NCBI RefSeq assembly: GCF_003590095.1
Contig: NC_039480.1
Span: 1,279,328 to 1,343,327, forward strand
Direction: 5' to 3'
DNA: 64,000 nucleotides
Source of the DNA: Trichoplusia ni
Lineage: Eukaryota; Arthropoda; Insecta; Lepidoptera; Noctuidae
Shown here: positions 52,504 to 61,400 of the stretch, one piece after another
How positions within the stretch are numbered: the stretch's first letter is position 1
How the letters are laid out: the number at the start of each line of letters is the position of its first letter
Notes under the pieces: model-generated
Told to the model about the DNA's origin: nothing
Database searches by the model: none
The model's input: only the letters and a program-made list of their open reading frames with translations
Program-made: the position numbers and the translations under genes

Positions 52504-54638
52504 TGTCAAACTCACCATTTAAATACTTGTACAAAGAATTATAGTCAATGACACCTTGGATTAATATTGATGCTAAGACGCATGCGTTTTGGTTAATAAG
52601 ACATAATCTAGTAGGTAAGAGTATAGGTCGGTTGCGCGTCATTGATCCAGTACAGGCCGAAATAAAAATACGAAAATCTTCGGTCCTCATATTTATAGCT
52701 CGGTCCGACTGACAACTGACCCCTCGCCGAGGTCAATCTATAATAAAACTCGGCGATAAGTATTCAATTATTTATTTTATCTTCATTATGTTGATATCAG
52801 CTTCCACTTACTCGTTACTGTTATAGGTAGAAATGTATACATATGTTTGGAAAGAATATAATTATCATTATACGAGTATCTACATAAATGGGATATACGA
52901 GGATTTATGACCGTGTTAATAAAGACGGACATCTGGCAACTATAAAATATAACCTCAAAACTATAACGTTGTACTTTCGGAATAAAAAGATTGATCGGTT
53001 CATCCGTTATTGTCACAGTTATGGAAAATACTGTATTAATGTTGTATCGTAAGTCAATGGCTGGCTGTCTAAATTATTTGCACATAAACGTTCAGTTTGA
53101 AGCAGCCAGACTCAAGTTACCGATGCAATATTGATCCTAAGCAGTAACGATCAAGTCTCGCAGCTCACACCACACACAGAGCCTCCGTCCCAGCAATAAC
53201 CATTACATTTTACAACTACTATGAAAACTTAAACGTCTAACCGCCACATCGACATGATCGCAGAAGCAATAAGGCGAGTCCTCTCAGTACGGAATATACA
53301 ATAATATCAATTTAAAATATCGTCGTAACAATAAACATGGAAGGCTCCAGCCACACCTCGCGATTACAGACCGACAGTAAAACGTACGTATCTGTATAAA
53401 ATCTGCAACTTAAATCATTGCAGTGTACTCGCTCGCCCACTCGCCCACTCGCCCGCTCGCTGCATCGCCGGTAACGAGCGGTTTCGACCGGCTTTCTTCC
53501 AACGATTTATGGCGCTGTCTGTACGACTAAATTGTCGGCTAGTGTACTGCCCGCCTAACTAACGAGTACTAGATTATCTTCGTTAATAAATGCGAAAGTT
53601 TATGTTTTGCTAAGATTCAGAGCACGCGATATGCCTGTATGGGGATGGTGATATTATACTTATACTGTTAGCATCTAAATTCTGTCAATTTAAAATACTA
53701 GTGGGTCAGTTACAGTTACGGAAACAGGAGTTCAAAAAACCGATCAAGTACAAGTCAGGGTTCCGAACAAATAAGCTCAAGAAAAAATCCTCCGGCAGCC
53801 TGTAGCCTATTGTTAGAAGGGCAGGCAGAGAAACCTTAAGGCTTCTCTAAAAGACTTCTGTTTTGACCATATGAGTATGGAATCATAACGAAACAGGACT
53901 GAATTGATAGCTATTTCAATTTCAGTTCATTGTTTTACGAGGCTTTCAACTCACCTTAACCGCGTTGCATTTGGCGGGAAAAGTAGATCTCAGTTTCCGC
54001 ATTATATTCTTTGGTTAAATATAAATTGAGAATAGCATAAGTATTTCCAAGAAATCAATGACAGTTAAGTCAACATAAATCTCTTATCAAACGCAATCGC
54101 TATCGGCCAATCGGCGCAGATAGCGGCAATGCAAATAGATTAATTAAATCAATGCAATTAATTTCCCCTTATCAAATAATCTGATGAATAATCTCTTACT
54201 TATCGTGATGAAAGCTATCAGTAACAAGCATTAACTTTTATCATATAGCTTTAGTTAAATACGAGTTTTTTCTACCTACCCTACCGAAGCATCAAAATGT
54301 TATTGTATTGCATAACTCACCCATAATAACTTGTGTTATAAAATTACCAAAAATATTAGCTGCTTTCGATATCAAAAGATTGGCGACACCTGTTCCTAAT
54401 ATTTATGATACACAGCCAGTTTCTCTGCGTGACATTTAAACGCTGAAGTTATTTTAATGCAGTTTTGAAAAGGTAACAGGTGGTATGTGTCGCACATCTG
54501 CCAGTAATGATTATCATCACATATCAATTGACATTTCATAACCGTCTTGCAAGTTCTTGTTACCTTGTGATAACGCTTATGTTATGATTGTATTTATTTT
54601 TTCATGTAATCTAAGCATGTTTTTTAATGGCCAGTATG
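52504..54638. other. non-coding DNA, no recognisable gene
   Basis: AT-rich, apart from a short GC-rich patch at 53420-53550 that contains a small 8-bp tandem repeat. No exon was recognised. Confidence 0.5.
53429..53460. repeat. short tandem repeat of CTCGCCCA type
   Basis: Three to four units of CTCGCCCA / CTCGCCCG within a GC-rich patch. Confidence 0.7.
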
Positions 54639-54833
54639 AATGGGGAATATGCACGTGACTTAAATATGGACAAAATATTTTTTTTTGTAATATTTATTGC
54701 TACTGAAAACACACTATACAATTATTTTTAGAATTTATTTTAATTTAATAATGAAATTTAATCATCAAAAAGTGGCTGTTTTGAAATTACCGCGCAAATT
54801 TTCGAAACGCAACACTATTGGTGGAACAAAACG

Positions 54834-54841
54834 TGACGTCA
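54834..54841. promoter_or_regulatory. CRE palindrome in the left arm of the element
   Basis: TGACGTCA, 153 bp upstream of the plus-strand ATG at 54994. It is mirrored in the right arm at 55546-55553. Confidence 0.5.
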
Positions 54842-54993
54842 GTTTTACACGAGACGTCTGCTGTCAACAAGCTATTTGTATGGTTTCTTTTTGGAGGAAT
54901 AATTGTTATTGTATTGTGTCGCTGTTTTTTTATCTTAAGTTAATAGTTTTATGTGTTTAAAATATTAATTAATTGTGAAGAAGGACTTAGAGA

Positions 54994-55134
54994 ATGACTG
55001 AAACCGGTTTCGTAAAAGCGCAGTCGGATAATCTTCCGAAAATCGACGTGTTTATGATGGCCACGTATTTCGCTTCAAATCCAGATTTATACATACATAA
55101 AGATAAATTTAGAATATCGAATAAGAATTTTTAA
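54994..55134 (+). pseudogene. truncated N-terminus resembling insect YqaJ-type nuclease proteins
   Basis: This is a 46-codon frame starting at an ATG. Its central part, DNLPKIDVFMMATYFASNPD, looks strongly protein-like. From memory it resembles the N-terminus of a large, poorly characterised insect protein family. In that family a conserved motif (roughly LPKVD-F-M-FA-NPDF) precedes a SWIM-like Cys/His segment and a C-terminal YqaJ-type viral recombinase/exonuclease domain. Resemblance ends after about residue 33 and the frame stops 13 codons later, which suggests the rest of the gene was removed by internal deletion. It is oriented toward the THAP exon, with its putative promoter in the left arm. 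The family assignment is recollection, not a search result. Confidence 0.5.
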
Positions 55135-55259
55135 TAATATCTTTACAACTTTTTGTAAACTAGGTTATGTTTTGTAGAGGTTTGTAAACAAAACAAGTAG
55201 GTAGGTAAAAGTAAGAATGATTTGTATATGTATTTTACTTTTTTGATATCCTTACTTAC

Positions 55260-55454
55260 ATTGAAATGATCTTCACAACAGTATAAACAGCTCAAACACG
55301 ATACATTGTCTCTTCTCATCGCCTTGCACCACTTTTTCCTTAGATTTTCACCTTTCGGCATAAGGAAATACACTTTGTCAGGTGCAGTGTTGATGTTATT
55401 TGGACACATAGGAACGACACAATATTTATAATATGGTTTTTTGTGCTTTTCCAT
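55260..55454 (-). CDS. THAP zinc-finger domain exon (first exon, partial gene)
   Basis: The ATG at 55454-55452 opens a 65-residue segment with the THAP C2CH pattern: C12-x4-C17, then W42, and the CCEDHF motif giving C60 and H63. The invariant W and the FLMPK segment (around residue 30) sit where THAP domains place them. THAP domains bind DNA and are found in transposase-derived proteins. Right after EDHFN the sequence reads GTAAGT, a consensus donor, so the exon ends at 55260 and the AVPTIF-box part would lie in a later exon. That exon is missing from the 125 bp remaining before the convergent plus-strand frame. An in-frame ATG seven codons upstream (55475) is possible, but MEKHKK gives the usual short N-terminus. 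The gene is probably not functional in this copy. Confidence 0.75.
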
Positions 55455-55545
55455 GGTAATTAAGTCGATATTCACTCACTTTATTTATTTTTTGGTAATT
55501 TTGTAAACCAATCACTTTGCTGTTGACATCGAACTCGTGTAATGG

Positions 55546-55553
55546 TGACGTCA
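55546..55553. promoter_or_regulatory. CRE palindrome in the right arm of the element
   Basis: TGACGTCA, 92 bp upstream of the THAP exon's ATG on the minus strand. It occupies the same relative place as the left-arm copy. Confidence 0.5.
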
Positions 55554-55717
55554 CGAGCAAGCGCGCCAAAATGGCCGCGTTTAAATTAATCGCGATTTTA
55601 ATATTTAATTTTTTGCATAATAGTTTATATTTTGGACGTGATATTTGTATGTTTAGTAATGTAATAACTAGTAGAAACATATAAAAAATAAAAAAAAAAT
55701 CATGCATATTCCCCATT

Positions 55718-56261
55718 GTGTGAGGAAAACAGTCAGCCAATACTCCCATGTGTTAAGAACGCTTGGTATGTTATAAAATATCCAGCACTTTACAATTATT
55801 TTAAGAGTCGACCACTATTATAAATGGCGTCGTATTAAGCTACCAAAGTACTTATATTACTCAAAACCCATTTACAATATCGCAATAGTAAAACCTTAAT
55901 GACGGCCATTATAATTCAGAAGATGTGTTAGATTAACGATAGTAGTGAATCCTGCGAGTGCGCAGTAAACAGCGATATCTGCGTCGACGTCAGCAACTGC
56001 GCAGTCGCAGGCCGCTGGACCAGGCGCGTCCGACTCGCCAGTCACGACTGTCAATATTTGGTAACACCGTCACATACATACACAGAAGGTACATTCAACA
56101 CGACCTTTCCTACACAACCTAGAAGTATAGCGAAGTATAGACTTGTATTTCAGGATTGTGACAATTTTTAGATAGAACGGGATAATGATGACAAAGACAA
56201 AGATTATTAATTTATTGAAGATCGTAGCTAAATCGTAACGTAAATTGTTTTAAATGATAAT
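55718..56261. promoter_or_regulatory. flank with GC-rich patch containing repeated TGCGCAGT
   Basis: Within about 55940-56050 the sequence turns CpG-rich and carries GAGTGCGCAGTAAAC and AACTGCGCAGTCGC. The two TGCGCA half-sites are of the NRF-1/Ewg type common in insect housekeeping promoters. It lies 2.2 kb upstream of the first identified Madm exon and on the right side of it. It could be the Madm promoter, but no first exon was found between. Confidence 0.25.
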
Positions 56262-56276
56262 AATGGCATCGTCAAG
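56262..56276. repeat. target-site duplication of the SINE, left copy
   Basis: AATGGCATCGTCAAG, repeated exactly at 56639-56653. Confidence 0.9.
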
Positions 56277-56638
56277 GAGGAGCTCGTGGCTAAGCTATAA
56301 CCGCATAAGTGATTCGATCACAGGTTAAGCTATGCTTGACGCGGTTGGTCCGTAGATGGGTGACCATCTTTGTCATAACGAGTTCCTCCGTGTTTCGGAA
56401 GGCACGTTAAATTGTGGGTCCCGGCTGTTATTCCTACATCTTTGACAGTCGTTACAGGTAGTCAGAAGCTTGAAAAAGTCTGACAGCCAGTCTAACCAAG
56501 GGGTATCGTGTTGCCCAGGTAACTGGGTTAAGGAGGTCAGATAGGCAGTCGCTCCTTGTAAAACACTGGTACTTAGCTGAAACCGGTTGGACTGGTAGCC
56601 GACCCCAACATAGTTGGGAAAAGGCTAGGCCAATGATG
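56277..56638 (+). mobile_element. 5S-rRNA-derived SINE
   Basis: The head resembles 5S rRNA. CGATCACAGGTTAAGC (near 56315-56330) corresponds to the 5S CGATCACCGAAGTTAAGC region with box A. GGTCCGTAGATGGGTGACC (56348-56366) corresponds to 5S TACTTGGATGGGTGACC, the internal control region with box C. These would supply an internal RNA polymerase III promoter. The body is unrelated to 5S. The 3' end (GCCGACCCCAACATAGTTGG, then GAAAAGGCTAGGCC and an ATGATGA tail) matches the tail fragment at 10642-10688 and is probably shared with the LINE that mobilises it. Exact 15-bp direct repeats flank the element, proving insertion by target-primed reverse transcription and a fairly young age. Confidence 0.85.
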
Positions 56639-56653
56639 AATGGCATCGTCAAG
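56639..56653. repeat. target-site duplication of the SINE, right copy
   Basis: Exact repeat of 56262-56276. Confidence 0.9.
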
Positions 56654-58200
56654 AAATCTTAATATAGGTTTGACTGTAACGTAAAACATAATATGTAACT
56701 AACTCTAGAACGCTCGAATACGCCCAGCATTAAGGTTATCGTAATTATTATATATATTGATGTATGAGTGGTCCTTCTGCTTTTACATGTTTTATTCAGC
56801 TATAAGTTTGAAATAACTAATACGCATATTCTGATGTCCTTAATATACAGTTTGTTTAGGTATGATGATATCAATTGTTCATCAATTTGTTTGTCAATGT
56901 TTTAACTAAGTTAATTTAATTTAATTTACACAATTTAACATAACTTGTTTCTTTAATTATGGTAAAACTGGTAGGTCGAGTTGTGTCTACCTTATATATT
57001 TAACCTTTTTATTGAAACATTGCTCATGCTAGACTGATTAAACGTAATTTAGCAAGTAAGTCCTTTGTCTCAAAAGTGTCTTTGTTGTCACTGAACCAAA
57101 GGAAGAAAAATATAGGAATAATAATTATTAGGCACATCGACTGAGTAATTTATTTTAACGAACTAAATTAATTCATAGATCAGTTTTCATTTTGAATAAA
57201 TTCCTTTCCATGAACTACGCGGATAACATAACCCATAAATTGCAAACAAAACTGCGTATTCATTGTTTGATTGCGCACGAAAATAGCACAATTCTCATAA
57301 TTAATAAACATTTGTTATTTATTACGGCGCGATAACGGTTATAAACAATTGCAAGTGGAACTGCAGGGTTAGTGACCGATAACGAGACGCTTGCACATAG
57401 TATGCAGAATTGTCGCGACACCGGCGCGACGCGCGGCCGAGCTGCGATTAATCGCAACCATTAGTACATGTACACTAGAGGCTTATTCGTGTAGATCTTA
57501 ATTGATCGGATGCGACTAATTGATTGGATGCATGTTTGTGTCGGACGTGACTCGAAAGCTAGCCTGTTATTTCGTTTTCTATTAGAGGTTTTGTAGCCGA
57601 GCTTGTTACAAACGCTCAATCTCAAAAGTACACATTAAAATTAAAATGAAATTAGGTCCAGTGTTCCTTTTATATATTACCTGAATATCGCTTAGTTCCC
57701 GACATAATAATAGATTGGAATATATTCCTTGTGCTCACCTGTTATTCTCCATGACGTCACGATCATAAAAGTAGTAAGGGGAGTTTATTGAATGATTGCC
57801 TTCTATTCTGTGCCCGAAGGAAGTCCCAATGTATATGGCAATTGAACGTTTTAGCTTGTTGTTGTGCAAATTCACCTAGAGGCGTGACAAATAGATTATT
57901 TGTAGAAGTTAAAATTGTTTTAATATTTCACAACACAACGCCGCCTAGTCTCAACCAAGCCAAGCAAAGCTTGTATTGTATGAGTCTTGACAACTGATAA
58001 ACATATATTTTTTTTATACTATGTAAAACATGCTATATAAATTATACCCATACACAGAACAAATAACTGTGTTCTTCACAGAGTTTTCTTTCTCGGATGG
58101 GAATCCTCCTCAACACTTAATATTTACCAATAAGAGTCACTAACCGCTAGAACAGAATGGAAGCCATAATTCTTAGAACGTCTTTATATCGTGGTTGCAG
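56654..58200. other. probable 5' intron or upstream region of Madm
   Basis: AT-rich, with a CRE palindrome at 57752-57759 and a small GC-rich patch at 57400-57440. It ends in GTGGTTGCAG, the splice acceptor of the first identified Madm exon. I looked here for the N-terminal exon (ESPCGRW-type motif expected in the family) and did not find it. Confidence 0.5.
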
Positions 58201-58425
58201 GTTGAGCAGCGCGATGTGCCCGGCATCGACTGCGCGAACCTCGCGATGGACACCGAGGAGGGTGTGGAGGTGGTCTGGAACGAGGTGCAGTTCTCCGAGC
58301 GCAAGAATTTCAAGGCGCAGGAGGACAAGATACAGATGGTGTTCGACAACCTCACCAGGCTGGAGCACCCCAACATCGTCAAATTCCACCGGTACTGGAC
58401 CGACACACACAACGATAAGCCTAGG
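58201..58425 (+). CDS. Madm: Madm exon a: start of pseudokinase domain
   Basis: Acceptor GTGGTTGCAG, donor GTACGT, phase 0 to 0, 75 codons. It encodes the N-lobe from VEQRDVPGID to NDKPR. The usual nucleotide-binding VAIK lysine is replaced in the VVWNEV strand, as in all NRBP proteins. GC-rich codon use contrasts with the introns. Confidence 0.92.
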
Positions 58426-61400
58426 GTACGTTGCAATACTAATCATTTAATTTTCTAGATTTCATAGGTACACGAATACACACGATTCCTAATTCAGTCT
58501 GATGTGTTATTATTATAGGATCTTTTTTCACACCAAATCTCAGCTCAGCAAAATATTCTAAGCAATTTTTGTAATTATCAGGTAATATTCATAACGGAGT
58601 ACATGTCGTGTGGCTCCCTGAAGCAGTTCCTCAAGCGAACCAAACGGAATGTCAAGAGACTGCCGCTGCAGGCGTGGAAGAGGTGGTGCACGCAGATACT
58701 CTCAGCGCTCAGGTGAATAACGACTATTTGTAACGTGTTGAAAACAAAAATGGTAGATACTGTTATTTAAGATCGTAACCAAAAAATCATTTTTAGACCG
58801 ATGGTAAGCTCTTTCATTGCTCATTTTAAATAATTCCTACAAGGACACATTTTCACAAAACAGGCAGGATAGAAATTCTCTATTTGTGAAAATACGTAAT
58901 CAAGTTGGCTTTATGTTCTTGACACAATATTTTGTATTACAGCTATCTACATGGCTGCGTGCCGCCGATCGTCCACGGCAACCTGACGTGCGACACCATC
59001 TTCATCCAGCACAACGGGCTCGTGAAGATTGGCTCCGTGGCGCCCGACGCCATTCACCATCACGTCAAGACCTGCCGGGAGAACATGAGGAATATGCACT
59101 TCATTGCTCCCGAATACGGATGTAAGTAATGCACCTAAACATACGGCTTATTTGAAAAGGACTACACAGTTTTTGCTGCTTTGATTAATGGATCCCTTGC
59201 TTTGAACCAAAAATAACACTGAAAGGTTTTGGTAGAAGCAAGCGAGTATCACAGGTTTAATGCTGTACGCGAACTACAGACGTTGCCTTGAAATTCATCC
59301 TCCTGTAAACATTTTTTTCCTTGCTTATTAGAGCTATCGAGACCTTTACCCCAAAAAAATATTAATGATCGGGTACTTAGTCAGTAGTTTTTACAGGCAA
59401 TTCAGTACAGCATATCTGTGATCGAGTCCAAGAATCTTAGCAACTGTAACTCTGTTGTCCACTTTCATATTCATTATAACTTTGTTTCCCCCGTATCAGC
59501 ATCACAAATGGTGACGCCAGCGATGGATATCTACTCGTTCGGAATGTGCGCTTTGGAGACCGCAGCACTTGAGATTCAGGGCAATGGTGACTCTGGCAGC
59601 CACGTCACGGAGGAACACATCGTACGGACTGTTGAATCATTGGAGGAAACGCGCCAGAAGGACTTTATATACAGGTACATCCCTAACAGGTTGGCGGTAA
59701 GTCGCTTTCTTTGTATGCGCGGAGAATGACAAGTGGAGTGCTAGTACACGTCTGCCTTCTCGTTCTGTAACGAGCAAGGTGAAGGCGTGTACTGGGACAT
59801 CGCCAGCGCTTCGAAAGGTATAGTGCTGTTCTCTTACATTTGGTGCCTGTTGAATTCGCCCTGCTACTGTTATGGGTGCTGTGTTTGCGTCGAAGCTTCT
59901 GTATTGATATTAATTATGAGTGTATCCCGCCAGGTGTATAAACAAGGATCCTACGAAGAGGCCGACCGCCAGGGAGCTGCTGTTCCACCCCCTCCTATTC
60001 GAAGTGCACTCTCTGAAACTATTAGCTGCACACACCCTGGTCAACACCACAGGTCAGGAATTAAAATTAATGTCTATAAATTGTCTCGTATCTTTGTTAT
60101 AACAGGATTATAAAATGTTTATGGTAAATTGGTGCAGCGAACATTTCGGAGACGATAACGGATGAGGTAGCGGGTGGCGCCAGCGGTGAGGCGCTCGCCT
60201 GGTGCATCAAGCAGGGCGAGCGGGCCGAGCTGGCCGCTAAGGACCTGCAGCCACATGCGGAGAAACTGGAGAAGTTCGTGGAGGATGTCAAGTGAGTGCT
60301 GTGTCTCTCAAGAGATTTAGATAGTTTTAAGGATCAAAGGGTAAGAATGGGATCATTACTAAACGTCCGTTGTCACTAGATTTTATGGTGTTGACGTATC
60401 GGGTTAGAAATGAAATTTTTATTATGCTTATAGTTACAGTACATTAATTCGCACCTTGATGCATCGGTATTTTGAGTTTTCCAGTTTACCGGTTACCTAG
60501 TTTTATTACAAAACAGATAAGACACAAAAATTATTCATCATGCAATTATTTATAAAAATTGTTAACACACTTTTTTATTTACTCTCACAATTTCGGAAGG
60601 GGATATTTAGTTTGTATTTAGTTTCGCAAATGTATTATTCTGTACCTTATTTCTTTCGATTAACATTTGCAGCAAAGATTGGATTAATTAGGTTATTCAC
60701 GAATATTAAGTTTCGAAACAGTTTGTATCTGAGCCACTAGAGCGCGACTAACAGTGTCTCGTCCCCCGCCAGATACGGCATCTACCCGCTGACGGCGTAC
60801 GGGCCGGCGCTGCGCGGGCGCGGGCGCGCGGCGTCCCCGCTGGAGCGCCTGGCGGAGTCGCTGCCCGCCTCGCCCGAGCCGCGCGACCTGGAGACCCGCC
60901 GCGTCGTCAACATGATGTGCTCGCTCAAGCCGCACCCGCACCCGCAGCCCGACGCCACGCCCGCGGACCTGCTCGTACGTACCGCACACCCGACACACGT
61001 CCACAACACACAACACACAACCTTAGCAAAACATTTCAAAATCAAACTGCAAATTCTTCCGCTTTCCCATTTTATTCGAAACGATTCACTACTTCTACCA
61101 GTCAACATTTATTACTAAATTTACTAATTTAAATATTGCGTTAAAAAAAAATTAACGTATTTTTAATTTCAGTTCAGGAAATGACATCACGTACCTCGTT
61201 GCCAAATGATCAGCTTCCATCTCACATTTCACTAATGAAATATTTCAAAATATCAAACGTGGGCTCGCCTATCAGATTTGGACAGACGGTCTTCATATTT
61301 ATTACACGTTAGCATTTGAGCCAATTTGAATATCTGACAAATATAAGCAACAAATAAATTTGCAAAGTAAAATATACATTCAGTTTATATTTTAACATCT

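Larger units (their letters stand above)
54639..55717. mobile_element. ~1.08-kb inverted-repeat element carrying THAP and YqaJ-like gene pieces
   Basis: AATGGGGAATATGCACG at 54639-54655 is mirrored at 55701-55717 (CATGCATATTCCCCATT as read on plus), 16 of 17 bases agreeing. Deeper in, both arms carry in inverted order GTGACGTCA, TTACACGAG, TGTCAACA and a TTTG-ATGGTTT-like block (54833-54888 and 55501-55554). The arms are therefore long, imperfect inverted repeats of roughly 250 bp. Each arm leads inward into the start of a different reading frame: a THAP exon on minus and a short N-terminal piece on plus. The size and the truncated genes suggest an internally deleted, non-autonomous copy. THAP DNA-binding domains occur in P-element-type transposases, but no target duplication could be recognised and the outer limits may lie about 20-40 bp further out. 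Confidence 0.6.

Noticed and set aside
55426..55749. 107-codon minus frame over the right arm of the THAP element
   Set aside because: It overlaps the inverted-repeat arm and is AT-driven. The THAP protein uses a different frame starting at 55454.
55990..56045. Plus-strand GRWTRRV in the GC-rich patch, considered as the Madm first exon
   Set aside because: The flanking residues do not fit the ESPCGRW-KRREEV consensus and there is no donor in the required phase after it.
58147..58446. Minus-strand and alternative plus frames over Madm exon a
   Set aside because: They are shadows of a GC-rich coding exon. Only the frame used here matches the NRBP family and joins neighbouring exons in phase.
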